Assembly: GCA_964591455.1 (NCBI GenBank)
Contig: CAZQDZ010000025.1
Span: forward strand, 4,026-68,025
DNA length: 64,000 nt
Direction: 5' to 3'
Origin: RFSX01 sp964591455
Lineage (GTDB): Bacteria; Bacteroidota; Bacteroidia; Chitinophagales; Saprospiraceae
Every line of letters starts with the position of its first letter. The stretch's first letter is position 1. Shown here one piece after another: positions 16,344 through 27,200 of the stretch. A program made the position numbers and the translations under genes. Under the pieces are notes generated by a model. That model saw nothing but the letters and a program-made list of their open reading frames with translations. It did not search any database and was not told where the DNA came from.

Positions 16344-16401
16344 TATAGTCTGTAATTAACGTTGCAGCATGATTTTCATTGAGATTGATATCATTTTTTG
16401 G

Positions 16402-16435
16402 AAGGGTGCCACATATTCAGTGGCCTCTTTTTTTT
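16402..16435 (+). terminator. Terminator of the AbrB-type gene
   Basis: Stem GCCAC / GTGGC (16408-16412 / 16420-16424) with a 7-base loop, followed by CTC and a run of eight T residues. It is about 60 bases after the stop at 16343. Confidence 0.7.
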
Positions 16436-16456
16436 GTTTAAATCGAACCCAAGAAT

Positions 16457-19400
16457 CTAAAAGATGGCTCTTAACTGGGCACCTGCATTGTGTACGGTGC
16501 GATTTCCCTCGGATTTCCGAGCACTATAATTGAATATAAGATCAAAGTTCTTACCTACTCTTCTAGTATAGTTAGATTGGAATAAAATATTGGTTCCAGG
16601 TGTCAGCCCTTGAAGCATTTCAAAGGTTACTGCTGGGTTACTAGTGCCATCCATGGTAATAAAGACCAAATTTGTGCTCACTTGTAGATTAGATGAAGAC
16701 GACTTGCGCCATGTCAGTTGCATGCTCAAGTCCTGCTGCAATGCTTGCTGATTCGTGCCAGCCTCCACGGCCATTGGATCTAGAATATTGGAACTTCTTT
16801 CTATTCTGTAACTTGTAATTAGCCTGAGATTTGTAGTGGGTCTAAAGTTTAGCTGAGGGACTGCTCTCCAGAAATTTATATCGAAATCTTGGATTGTAAA
16901 ATTTGAACTATGATCCCGACTACCTAATCCAGTTTCCGCAATAAAATCTAAGGATTTAATAATATTTATTCTGGTCCTACCGAAGAATTCTCTGTTTGTT
17001 CTTCGGATGTTATCTGTTACTTGCTGGGTTTGATTTCCTAGCGTTCTATATGATAGTTGGATATCATAATTAGTCTGACCTCTATTGAAGAACAAGTCAT
17101 TATCTATGGCTGTATTGAATGCAATAAGACTTGGGTTATTAAGGTCTAAGATGATAGGAGAAAAGAACCCTCCTAATGAATCCGTCTGAGACCTTTGGTC
17201 CAATCTATACCTAGTGCTCCATTGGAACTTATTCAATACACTTTGTTTGTTCTTGAGAAACTTTTTAGGTATGATTCTGAGAGACTGATTAAGGATGGTG
17301 TTATTTGAATTAATAAACTCATTATTGAATATCGTGATCCGTTCGTAGTTAGCCTGATCTATGAAGGTGGCAATTTCGAATTCAAATACCTGTGGGATGC
17401 TGTCCATATTAGAATCGATCCATACATAAGAACCTTCACCACGTTGTACTTCTACAAACTGAAATTCTACTTTAGGTTCTTGACCACTATTAGACTCATA
17501 GTAAGTGTTTAAGGTGATGCCTTTATTGAAGAGATTGAGACGGTGTTCTATTGTTCCCAGTAAGGTTTGTTTACTCCTATTGTCATCTAGATTATCTACA
17601 TCCTTAAAGTCTCTGTAGGTTACATTCCACTTCAGGTCAGAGATTTGATTTGATTTCCAGGCGCCTCCAACGGCATAGTCATTAGAGATGGATGTTCTTG
17701 TCAGTGCTGTTCTTTCTGACCCTAAAACTTTATCATCTATTCTTCGGGTTACTGAGGCATTGATATTGAAAGCTTTATTAGTGGCTGATGTTACATACCC
17801 TTTGAATAGATCATAATTAAAGCTATTTAGATCCAAAGTATCACTGTCTAAGGCTTGTGCTGTATTTCTTTCCTTTTCGAAGTACACACCCAGTGACCAA
17901 TTTGGTGCAAGCGCATATTCCATTGTGAGTTTAGGTCTCAGAAAGGCAGTTTTCTCATTAAGGAAATCGCTAGTAGAGTTAAGCAAAGTACTTACACCAT
18001 CCACATAAAGCTTACCGATTCGGTGTCTTCCAGTAACAGTATGCTTGAGGCCATCATATATATTTTGGTTATGGAAGCCTGAGAAACTATACCCAATCTC
18101 AGAAATGCCTTTTGATAAAGTAAAACCTGTTTTATGCAATACCTGATCATTTGTAATTGTAAGCCTAGTCAGATTCCAATCTCTAATAAATTCGGTTGGT
18201 CTATATGGATTTAATGGATTATAGTTTTTATCCCTTAACTCAACTTGCGTAGATGAACTCAGTTTCCACGGAATGATATTTGTAGAATCAGACGGCGCTT
18301 TTCCTATGACTCTTTCATCTGAAATTTTAGCCAATAACGCTATACCAACATTGTCATCATTGTCTACCTCAGAGAACCTATTTAGATTGAATTGGCTCAG
18401 TGCGGATTCTACATTCACTGAGGTATTATCCCCAATGTCGTAATTGATGCCAGCTGTAAATAATTGCTTCTGTTCTGGCGCTACGAGTTGGATATTCGTA
18501 GAAAAGGGTCCACCAGGTTCAAATCTGTATACTCTTCCATTAGTACCTGTTTCAGTATCTATTACATAGTCACCGTTGCCTTCACCTACAAATGAAAATC
18601 GAGCCGAGACTATATTTTCTGTTTGACCAGGAGCATGTACTAGAATACCATTTTCTACTCTATAGGGCACCAGACCTGTAAAGTCATTATCTACTGGAAT
18701 AAAAAGTCCAGACCTTTGGGCAGGTTGGTCTCCGCTTTCTTCAAAAATTCGGATATCTGTGGAGTCTAACTGGATATTTCCCGTGACATTTTTACTGTCT
18801 TGTTCACTGTAGGTATTGAAATAAGCAGTCAGGTTGCCTTTGCTAAAAGAGGATTCAGTTGCATAGAATGATCTCAGATAATTTTGGCTGGCAAATTCAT
18901 ATTCTACAATGATTCGAGTATTCTCTGTGATAATCATGTTTGGTGTAAATCGCAACTCTGCTCGGTTATAATCTATAACGTAATCAAAGTTTTCACCTCT
19001 TTTAAGCAATCGTCCATCAGCAAATACTTTCTCTGTACCCGATAGCACTTGTAAGAACACTTCTCCGGGGTCCCCCTCTAGCCTATATGGTCCTTGATTA
19101 CCTTCTGTAATGGCTAGCAGAATTCTATTAAACTTACCTCTGGAGATCGCAAAACTGCCTTTGTTATACAGAGACCACCCTTTCTTAGAGGAACTATGAT
19201 TGCTTACGCTGATGCCTTGAAGCTTTTTATAGTACTTCATAAAGTAACCTTCAGGAGAGCCTAATTCATAATCACCAGCAATCACTTTAGTCCTATCTTT
19301 TTGAATCTCTATAAACACTTTATCGAATTCCTGCAAGACTTGAGTATTTCCCTCTGGCTGAATAGGAATGTTATCATCTGATATTGCTGCTCGTATAAGC

Positions 19401-19981
19401 AGCCCATTGCCTAAGTCTCCTGTCATCTGGAGATTAAAGTCAGACATCAGAACCAAATCTTGAGAATTACCAAAATTAATTCCTCTGGTAAAACTCCCTG
19501 TATACTCCAGTTTATTAGACTGAATTAACCGTCTGTCAAAAGATTCATCATCGGAGTAATCATTTGCAATTCTGATAATGCTGGATTTCTTTACAATAGC
19601 CTCTGGATCCATCAAAGATTCAGATTTGGACAGGTCATAAGGAAGGACCCTGTATTGTAGCCTGATGGAATCCTGTGCGGAATTGGCTTGTATTGTAATT
19701 TTGCTATGAGCTTCAGAAAAAGAAATGGCCTTAGAATCCGAGAGATTGGACACCAATATAGAACCTGGAACAATCGTCTTATCTACCTGAATAATTGTAT
19801 CTTGACTGAATACGAAAATTTCCGTTATCAGAGAGGACGTACCGTCTTGCAAAGACTGACTAGACACATTTATAGACACAAGCACACAACACACCATAGC
19901 TAAGCCCCTGGACAATCCTGCCCAGAGAATATAATATTCCATTGCCTTATATATCGACCTATCCAAAATGTGTGAAGACAA
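16457..19981 (-). CDS. Large outer-membrane beta-barrel protein with SprA-like segment
   Basis: The 1174-residue protein has a signal sequence that is clearest from the internal start MEYYILWAGLSRG (ATG at 19942), with cleavage near NVSSQ. Residues about 130-380 contain repeated strands and the segment VLSGTEKVFADGRLLKRG followed by FDYVIDYNRAELRF, a pattern also found in SprA, the giant T9SS translocon barrel, and related Bacteroidota outer-membrane proteins. From about 400 onward it is a long series of amphipathic strands ending in LRAIF, with the terminal Phe typical of Bam-inserted barrels. At half the length of SprA it is not SprA itself. A role as a large outer-membrane channel is inferred; partners and cargo are unknown. 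Confidence 0.65.
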   Translation of the reverse strand: MSSHILDRSIYKAMEYYILWAGLSRGLAMVCCVLVSINVSSQSLQDGTSSLITEIFVFSQDTIIQVDKTIVPGSILVSNLSDSKAISFSEAHSKITIQANSAQDSIRLQYRVLPYDLSKSESLMDPEAIVKKSSIIRIANDYSDDESFDRRLIQSNKLEYTGSFTRGINFGNSQDLVLMSDFNLQMTGDLGNGLLIRAAISDDNIPIQPEGNTQVLQEFDKVFIEIQKDRTKVIAGDYELGSPEGYFMKYYKKLQGISVSNHSSSKKGWSLYNKGSFAISRGKFNRILLAITEGNQGPYRLEGDPGEVFLQVLSGTEKVFADGRLLKRGENFDYVIDYNRAELRFTPNMIITENTRIIVEYEFASQNYLRSFYATESSFSKGNLTAYFNTYSEQDSKNVTGNIQLDSTDIRIFEESGDQPAQRSGLFIPVDNDFTGLVPYRVENGILVHAPGQTENIVSARFSFVGEGNGDYVIDTETGTNGRVYRFEPGGPFSTNIQLVAPEQKQLFTAGINYDIGDNTSVNVESALSQFNLNRFSEVDNDDNVGIALLAKISDERVIGKAPSDSTNIIPWKLSSSTQVELRDKNYNPLNPYRPTEFIRDWNLTRLTITNDQVLHKTGFTLSKGISEIGYSFSGFHNQNIYDGLKHTVTGRHRIGKLYVDGVSTLLNSTSDFLNEKTAFLRPKLTMEYALAPNWSLGVYFEKERNTAQALDSDTLDLNSFNYDLFKGYVTSATNKAFNINASVTRRIDDKVLGSERTALTRTSISNDYAVGGAWKSNQISDLKWNVTYRDFKDVDNLDDNRSKQTLLGTIEHRLNLFNKGITLNTYYESNSGQEPKVEFQFVEVQRGEGSYVWIDSNMDSIPQVFEFEIATFIDQANYERITIFNNEFINSNNTILNQSLRIIPKKFLKNKQSVLNKFQWSTRYRLDQRSQTDSLGGFFSPIILDLNNPSLIAFNTAIDNDLFFNRGQTNYDIQLSYRTLGNQTQQVTDNIRRTNREFFGRTRINIIKSLDFIAETGLGSRDHSSNFTIQDFDINFWRAVPQLNFRPTTNLRLITSYRIERSSNILDPMAVEAGTNQQALQQDLSMQLTWRKSSSSNLQVSTNLVFITMDGTSNPAVTFEMLQGLTPGTNILFQSNYTRRVGKNFDLIFNYSARKSEGNRTVHNAGAQLRAIF

Positions 19982-20389
19982 TCAGTCTTCTAAATCAAGT
20001 TTTATACTTTGAAAATAAGTAAGCTTCTTAGTCTTTTTTCATACCACAACGGTCAATGAACGTCTGTATAGACCTATTAATTGGTATAAAGTAAGATAGG
20101 TAAAATGGGAAAATGGATGGTGATAGGATATTCCTACCCTAATGTGTAACGTAAAATGTATGCAAAAATTAGTCCTTTTTGCCCAATTATTAAGAGTAGA
20201 AATTAATTATTTGACAGATTATATTCTTAAAAACATTCTAAGTATAAAAAAGGATTTTGAATTAGCACATATATTGCAATTATTGTATTAATGTTAGAGA
20301 TTTGAACTAACTGATTTTACCATGATAAATGGTCATACACATCATTAGTATACCCTATATTTGTTTTTCTTTAAGAATTATACTCAACC
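19982..20389. other. Divergent intergenic region
   Basis: A 408-base AT-rich spacer between the large barrel gene and the peroxidase gene. The only element I can support is the TATATTTG box near its right end (20356-20363). No RNA gene or strong hairpin was seen. Confidence 0.45.
20356..20363 (+). promoter_or_regulatory. Possible -7 box for the peroxidase gene
   Basis: Exact TAnnTTTG match (TATATTTG), 66 bases before the preferred start at 20429 and 27 before the longest start. No -33 TTTG at the usual spacing. Confidence 0.4.
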
Positions 20390-22348
20390 ATGTACTCCTG
20401 GCCTTTATGGAGTAGAAGAAATAGTGAAATGAGAAGAGCTACACTCGTCTTTATTCATGTTATTTTATATTGTTGTGTATCCAATGCACAAGAATATCGG
20501 TCTATCTCCGGACATAATAACAATGCGGCAAACCCAGATTGGGGTTCAGTAGAGGCCAATTTAGAACGAATTTCTGACGCAAATTACCAAGATGGCATTC
20601 AGACTATTAATGCAGCTGGTCTTCCTTTACCCAGAGTAGTAAGCACAGCACTTTTTACACAAGAAGAAGGTATTCCAGAGCCTATGCAGCTGAGTGGATA
20701 CGTCTGGATGTTTGGTCAGTTTCTGGCGCATGATATCGTCTATGTAGAAAAAAGTGGGTTGGAAGTAAGTACAATGAGAGTGTCTGCTGACGATACCACA
20801 TTTGGCACTGGGGCTAATGTCAGTTTTGCTAGAAATGAGTTCGACTCAGAATCAGCGACCTCTATTGACAATCCTAGAGAGTATAATAATCAAGTATCCT
20901 CTTTCATAGATGGTTCTATGATTTATGGAAGCTCTCAGCAGAGAGCAGATTGGCTTAGAACATTCCAGGGTGGAAAATTAAAGATATCCACAGAGACATT
21001 GGATGGACAAGAATTGCTTCCATGGAATACTACCACAGGGGAATTCAATGACCAAGTAGACTTTTCTAGTGCCATTGATATGATAGATGAGTCAGATAAA
21101 TTGCTCAAATACTTTGTAGCTGGTGATGTAAGAGCCAATGAGAATGTGTTATTACTATGCCTACAAACTATCTTCCTAAGAGAACACAATAGATTATGTG
21201 AAAATCTGGCCGTTGCTAATCCAAGATGGGATGATGAAAAGATATACCAAGAAGCGAGAAAGCTTGTAGGCGCATACATTCAGTCCATAGCATTTAACGA
21301 ATGGCTGCCTGCAGTAGGCGTTTTTCTTCCAGAATATAGAGGCTATGATTCTACTTTGAATCCAGTGGTATTCAATGAATTTTCTGCTGCAGCAATTAGC
21401 ATAAGTCAGACCTTGGCAAATAGTAGTATTGTCAGAATGAATAATACAGGTGAGGATGTCAATGAGGGTAGTCTGCTATTTGGCCAATCACTATACAATC
21501 CTTTTCAAGTTCTGACGGTAGGAGGACCAGATGCCTATCTCAAAGGAATGGGCACCCAAGTGATGCAAGACTTAGATAGCAAGATAATTCCAGAACTTCA
21601 GAATCATGTTTTTGCCAATAATTCTGAGATTGGGATAGATTATGCAGCTAGCAACATATTTCGAGGTAGAGACAGAGGGTTAGTAGGTTATAACACGATG
21701 AGGAGCCATTTTGGACTCCCACCACTGACATCCTTTGATGAACTGTCGGAATCAGCTGAAGATGTAGAAGTGTTAGAAGCCCTATATGGAGACATAGACA
21801 ACGTAGATGCATGGGTAGGTATGATGTCGGAGCCACGTGTATACAATGATGCATTGTTTGGAGAACTGGTGATGGCTATTTATAGAGATCAGTTTAGATT
21901 GCTAAGAGATGGCGACAGATTTTTTTATGAAAATGATGAAGTCTTTAGTCAAGAACAAATAGCAGATATCAAATCAACCACGTTGCATGATATCATTGTG
22001 CGAAATACTGGTATAGAATTGATGCAAGAGTCGGTCTTTTCTGCCTTGAATCATATAGATATACCTAATCTGGCTATACCCGAGAATAATCTTGAAGCGC
22101 TGGTCTACCCTAATCCAATTACATCTAATTCAATAGTGAAAATCCATTCGGATGAAGAGATTATAATGTCATACAGTATAATTGGATCTAACGGCCAATT
22201 GGTCCATTTTGGTGAGTTTTTACTGCAAAAAGGACAGGAAAATTATATGACATTACCCTTTAATGAAAATTCCAATCTTGGTTACTACGAACTCGTTTTA
22301 TCCACGTCATCGAGTAGAAACTCCGTCAAGTTGTTAAAAATCAGATAG
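20390..22348 (+). CDS. Secreted animal-type haem peroxidase homologue with T9SS signal; proximal His replaced by Gln
   Basis: A 652-residue protein; the likely start is ATG 20429, giving the signal peptide MRRATLVFIHVILYCCVSNAQ. The animal haem peroxidase fold is clear. The distal His-Asp pair is in GQFLAHDIVY (H114, D115, numbered from 20390). The calcium-site-like SFIDGSMIYGSS is at 171-182. The catalytic Arg/Glu pair is in DVRANEN (R248, E251), followed by TIFLREHNRL and NIFRGRDRGL. At the position of the proximal haem ligand (family pattern FATAAFRFGHT) the sequence is FSAAAISISQT: the codon at 21407-21409 is CAG, so Q340 replaces His. Either haem binding is altered or the protein is non-catalytic. 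The C terminus (about 575-652) is a T9SS type A domain starting VYPNPITSNS. The next gene is a glycosylasparaginase. Confidence 0.88.
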   Translation: MYSWPLWSRRNSEMRRATLVFIHVILYCCVSNAQEYRSISGHNNNAANPDWGSVEANLERISDANYQDGIQTINAAGLPLPRVVSTALFTQEEGIPEPMQLSGYVWMFGQFLAHDIVYVEKSGLEVSTMRVSADDTTFGTGANVSFARNEFDSESATSIDNPREYNNQVSSFIDGSMIYGSSQQRADWLRTFQGGKLKISTETLDGQELLPWNTTTGEFNDQVDFSSAIDMIDESDKLLKYFVAGDVRANENVLLLCLQTIFLREHNRLCENLAVANPRWDDEKIYQEARKLVGAYIQSIAFNEWLPAVGVFLPEYRGYDSTLNPVVFNEFSAAAISISQTLANSSIVRMNNTGEDVNEGSLLFGQSLYNPFQVLTVGGPDAYLKGMGTQVMQDLDSKIIPELQNHVFANNSEIGIDYAASNIFRGRDRGLVGYNTMRSHFGLPPLTSFDELSESAEDVEVLEALYGDIDNVDAWVGMMSEPRVYNDALFGELVMAIYRDQFRLLRDGDRFFYENDEVFSQEQIADIKSTTLHDIIVRNTGIELMQESVFSALNHIDIPNLAIPENNLEALVYPNPITSNSIVKIHSDEEIIMSYSIIGSNGQLVHFGEFLLQKGQENYMTLPFNENSNLGYYELVLSTSSSRNSVKLLKIR

Positions 22349-22420
22349 AAAACTCTATTTGTATTTTTTATATGTTTTATACCCCGTTTAAGGTATATTT
22401 AACTGCTTATTCATGCTTTT

Positions 22421-23374
22421 ATGATATCAAGGAGACGGTTTTCTTACATACTAGGCCTGTTATTGGCCTCTAGGAAGGTTATTAGTTGCCAAGAAAGAAA
22501 GCCGATGTCCAGTGCAGGACCGGTCGTTATTAGCACCTGGAATAATAGGGCAGCTAACAAAATAGCCTATAAAACACTGGAAAGCAAAACTGGACTAGAT
22601 GCACTTGAAGCTGGGATAAGATATGTAGAAGCAGATCCTGATGACCAGTCTGTTGGATATGGAGGGAGACCTGATAGAGATGGGGTAGTGACGCTGGATG
22701 CATGTATCATGGATAAAGAAGGCAATGCAGGTGCTGTAACTTATCTCCAAGATATTTTGCACCCGATTTCTATAGCCAGGCTGGTCATGGAGAACACACC
22801 CCATGTAATGTTATCAGGCGATGGTGCTCAGAGATTTGCCTTAGAGCATGGCTACAAAAAAACCAATCTATTGACAGAAAAATCGAAGGCAGAATATATG
22901 GTATGGCTGAAAGAAGCCAAGTACAAACCAGTTCCAAATATAGAAAACCACGATACGATAGGCATGCTTGTTAAAGACAAGTCTGACAATCTAGTCGGTG
23001 GATGCTCTACAAGTGGCATGGCCTACAAAATGGCAGGTCGCGTAGGTGATTCACCTGTAATCGGTGCTGGATTGTATGTAGACAATGAATATGGAGCTGT
23101 AACAGCTACAGGATTAGGAGAATTAATGCTCAAAACTTGTGCAGCTTTCCTGGCTACTGAAAATATGAGAAGAGGGATGAGTCCAACGGAAGCTTGCAAG
23201 GCGGCCATCCAACGTATAGTAAAGAAGCATAATATAACAGATTCACAGGTAGGACTGATAGCACTTAACAAAGAAGGAGAATCTGGTGCATACAGTGCAG
23301 TACCTGGATTCGTTTATATCAGGACAGATGTAAATGAGTCTGTCCTCTTAGAATCTTCTTCATATCACAAATAA
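22421..23374 (+). CDS. N4-(beta-N-acetylglucosaminyl)-L-asparaginase (glycosylasparaginase)
   Basis: An Ntn-hydrolase that cleaves the GlcNAc-Asn bond of N-glycosylated asparagine. The 317-residue precursor should self-cleave before the catalytic Thr179 in NHDTIGM, giving alpha and beta chains. Other family motifs are GYGGRPDRDGVVTLDA (79-94) and the substrate loop GRVGDSPVIGAGLYVDN. The N terminus SRRRFSYILGLLLASRKVISC resembles a twin-arginine signal, and Cys23 could be a lipobox cysteine, so it is probably an envelope or periplasmic enzyme, as in Elizabethkingia. It lies 72 bases after the peroxidase gene on the same strand. An extracytoplasmic enzyme would act on glycopeptides taken up or released from surface glycoproteins. 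Confidence 0.93.
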   Translation: MISRRRFSYILGLLLASRKVISCQERKPMSSAGPVVISTWNNRAANKIAYKTLESKTGLDALEAGIRYVEADPDDQSVGYGGRPDRDGVVTLDACIMDKEGNAGAVTYLQDILHPISIARLVMENTPHVMLSGDGAQRFALEHGYKKTNLLTEKSKAEYMVWLKEAKYKPVPNIENHDTIGMLVKDKSDNLVGGCSTSGMAYKMAGRVGDSPVIGAGLYVDNEYGAVTATGLGELMLKTCAAFLATENMRRGMSPTEACKAAIQRIVKKHNITDSQVGLIALNKEGESGAYSAVPGFVYIRTDVNESVLLESSSYHK

Positions 23375-23501
23375 GTGATATAGATAGGTTTTAAGCGGTT
23401 TTCAGTATCAAAATTGGCATCACATTTGCATTCTGAGGAATGGATTGCTGTATGTCAATACATACGGGCATTTATAGGTTTTATATTTTATGTAATAACG
23501 A

Positions 23502-24170
23502 ATGACTGCAATAACTAGCGTCTTAGTCGACAAACAGAGGATATTTAGAGCTGGCCTGAAAGCCTTCTTTAAAGAGAATAGTGATTCTCATGTACACGTG
23601 GTAGGGGAGGAAAGTACAGCCGAAGGTTTGTTGATGTTTCTTCAGGAAAACTTAAATACTGAGCTTGTTCTACTTGACTTGAATCTTCCCGATCAAGATG
23701 GACTAGAGCTTATTCCTCAGATAAGAAAGCAGTTTAAGTACCTTAAAATAATGGTACTTACCTCATATAGTGACTATAAGTTTGTGGGACAAGCACTTAA
23801 AAACGGTGCTGATGGCTATATACTTAAGTCTAACAATCCTTCAGATTTACTTCATGGCGTCAAGGAAGTCATGGAGGGTAATACTTATATAGCTCCTGGG
23901 CTGCATATAACCCCTCCAAATGGCAAACGATTGACTAACGGTAAGAAATCTGCTTATGAAGACCGCTTTGTCATTAAACAGAAGCTTACTAAAAGAGAAC
24001 ATGAGGTATTAGAGCTCATTACTCAAGCTAAAAACAATAAAGAAATCGCCAAAGAACTGTATATCAGTGATCAAACTGTAGGCGTTCATAGGAAAAATAT
24101 AATGAGAAAATTGGGAGTTAGAAACACCATTAATCTCATCAAATTCGCATTAGAAAACCAAATAGTGTAG
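23502..24170 (+). CDS. NarL/FixJ-type response regulator
   Basis: A 222-residue two-domain regulator. The receiver domain (about 1-125) has the phosphoacceptor Asp59 in LVLLDLNLPDQDG and the conserved Lys in DGYILKSN. A LuxR-type helix-turn-helix follows (about 157-220), with LTKREHEVLELI and NKEIAKELYISDQTVGVHRKNI. The N-terminal acidic pair usual for this family (DD) is D-K here (VLVDKQ, residues 8-12), so Mg2+ coordination may be weakened. There is no histidine kinase next to it: it is an orphan regulator lying 83 bases upstream of the first dockerin protein on the same strand. Control of the adjacent surface-protein genes is a plausible inference. Confidence 0.9.
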   Translation: MTAITSVLVDKQRIFRAGLKAFFKENSDSHVHVVGEESTAEGLLMFLQENLNTELVLLDLNLPDQDGLELIPQIRKQFKYLKIMVLTSYSDYKFVGQALKNGADGYILKSNNPSDLLHGVKEVMEGNTYIAPGLHITPPNGKRLTNGKKSAYEDRFVIKQKLTKREHEVLELITQAKNNKEIAKELYISDQTVGVHRKNIMRKLGVRNTINLIKFALENQIV

Positions 24171-24253
24171 CTTCTAGTGCTTTAATAAATATTCGCTTAT
24201 CCCCTAAGCATCCTCCACCAATTACTCTGAACACGTAATTAAAAATCTATCAT

Positions 24254-27200
24254 TTGGCAATGCCAATAAACGATTTAACTATGTGTACAAATTACATTTT
24301 TGAACTTGCTGGGAAATTGAATTTTCAGAAAGTATTTCTGACTATGTGTGCGATTATAACATACTCATTTGTGAGCGCACAGTGTCCAGTAACACCAGGC
24401 TGTAACAGCAATGTTCAGATTTCCCTAGATAATACTTGTGAAGCTAGACTAATACCTAGTTTACTCCTAGAGGGAGATTTAGGAACTTGTATCTACCAGG
24501 TGAGAATCTTAGATGCAAATAATAAAATATTAGCTTCTTCCCAGGTCAATGGAGCGACTATAGAGTACCCGCTTGTAGATGCTTCATTTATTGGCTCTAG
24601 ATTTAAAGGGGAAGTGTTTTTTATAGATGATAATGGAGTAGAAGTGAGTTGTTGGGGATGGTTTACTGTAGAAGATAAATTACCACCAACATTAAATTGC
24701 CTTTCTGACTTCTCAGTATCGTGTAAGGATGATTTATCAGATTTATTTACAAGAGAAAGTGTAACAACTTTCTGTTTAGAGGGTGATGGAACTACTAGCA
24801 ATGGTTTGACCACTTTTAATCTTGTAACAAATGATGGATCTCCAATAGCGCCATATGAACTAATTTCATCTATAAACTTATCAGCACCACTTACGGGATC
24901 TGGTACTAATGGATTCTTCAGTCTAAATGGTATGGACATAATGTTTCCTAATTCTACTGGATCAGGTACTCCGGGGGTATATGACTTATCTGCAATCAAT
25001 GGATTACAGATTTTAGATTTGGATGATTTCAGCATCACACTTCCAACCTTTGATGCACCTGCGCCAGGATTGTGTTTTGATGTTTCTGCTTCATCATTTG
25101 CTTTATTCGATTCTGTAGATAATTGTTCTGATTCAGAAGTCATCATATTAAGAGATGAGTTGGATGAAAATGAGTGTGGACCGCAAGGCTTTACCGCAGA
25201 AAGGATTATAGAGTATGTGTCAAGAGATAATTCAGGATTGACTTCAGAAACTTGTCAATTTCTTATTTCATTTGAATCCGAAAGTTTAGCAGAAGTTGCC
25301 TTCCCGTCTAATATTGCCGTGGAGTGTAATGCTATGAATAATCCAGGTACAATGGTTACTGGCGTACCTACAATCGGCGGTTGTGATCTAAGCTTATTAG
25401 ATAATTTATGCAAGTTCAATATTTCATTTGAAGATGATACAACATCGACATGTGGTTCTAATTTTACTATTAGACGTACGTGGAGTATCATAGACTGGTG
25501 TGCTGCAGATTCTAGAGAGGCATTTCAGACTATTAACGTGTCAGATACGGAGCCACCTGTTATACAGTGTCCAGCAGGACCTATTGTTTTAAATACGGAT
25601 AATGGTTGTACGGCTTCTCCTACATTCAATCCATTCACGGATGGTGACCCAACGGCACTCAGAATGGCAACAGATTGTTCTGGAATATCTGCTGAGATTT
25701 ATATTGAAACTTCAGAAGGGTTCAATCCATTCTCTACTACTAATTTGCCAGCAGACAATTATACTTTTAGATATATAGTTTCTGATGAATGTGATAATTC
25801 TTCTAATTGTGACTTTGGAATTCAAATAGTAGATAATGCAGAACCTATTGCTGTATGTGACCAATTTACAGTAGTATCATTAGATGAAGAAGGATGGGGA
25901 AGAATATTTGGACCATCTCTAGATGATGGGTCTTTTGACCAGTGTGGAGGTCCAGTTACATTATCTGTAAGAAGATTATCTACGCCATGTTCAGGTATTC
26001 CTGATTATGATAGAGATGATTTGACGTTTGGTCCATATGTGCAGTTTTGTTGCGCAGAGACAAATGATACAGTGCCAGTTATGTTAAGAGTAACAGATTC
26101 TGGTGGCATGTCATCTACATGTAACGTTAACGTTGTCGTACAAGACAAACATGGTAACTTTAGTTTAGGTTGCCCTCAAGGCATCATTGATACACCTTGC
26201 TTGGGTACAGAAGCGCAGTTACGTGCTTTATTTACAGTACCTTCACCAATTAATTCTTGTGGATCTATACCTAGTTTCATCATTGAGGATGGAGAGAGTT
26301 CGTTGGATGAATGTGGCGTAGGTTCTTTGTCTAGAACATATATAGCAGTAATAGGTCAGGATACTACAAATATGACCTGTGTACAAACTATCAATGTGTC
26401 AGCAGGTTCTAACCTGTCAAATAGTTCGTTCATAGCACCACCTGCAGAAGTATCAAGCCCAGCAGTAAATTGCTCTAACTTCATGGAAGATACAGGAGAT
26501 GGTCCTCAGCTAAGAGCTGGAACTGACTTGTGTAGCGATGTAGGATTCTTATTTGATGATGAAGCATTTTTCGGTGCTGAAGGATATTGCGTAAAAGTAA
26601 TAAGAACATGGACTGCAATAGATTTATGTAATCATAATGTGAGTACAGGAGAAGGTGTTTTCGGACCTTGGATCCAGACAATTAAGGTGTCTGATACTGA
26701 AGGCCCAGAACTTTCTGATTGTCCAGAAGATATTACAGTATCTGCTTCCAGCATGAGTTGTGACGGATTCGTAGATGTGTCTGTTCCTAGTGCGACAGAT
26801 CTTTGTCTCAATGAGGCACTGAATGAAAGCGATTTCACTTGGAGTATTACTGGAGACGCGAGTCTAAGTGGCGCTGGCAACACAGCTTCTCAAACACTGC
26901 CTGTAGGTGCTTATATGTTAACGTGGTCAGTGAGTGGTGCTTGTGGTGCTACTTCCACTTGTGCACCTATTAATATAAGTGTCCAAGACAATGGTAGTCC
27001 AACGGTATACTGTAGAACCAATGTGACAACGGTTATCTCTACCTCTAGTCCTAACCAACTACCAAGTGTCGTTATTTGGGCATCGGATTTTGATTTAAAT
27101 AGTACAGATGATTGTGATGATAATATTTCTGTTTCATTTTCACCTACAGATGATAATGACATAAGCAGAGAATTTGGTTGTCACCAATTAGGATTTCAGA

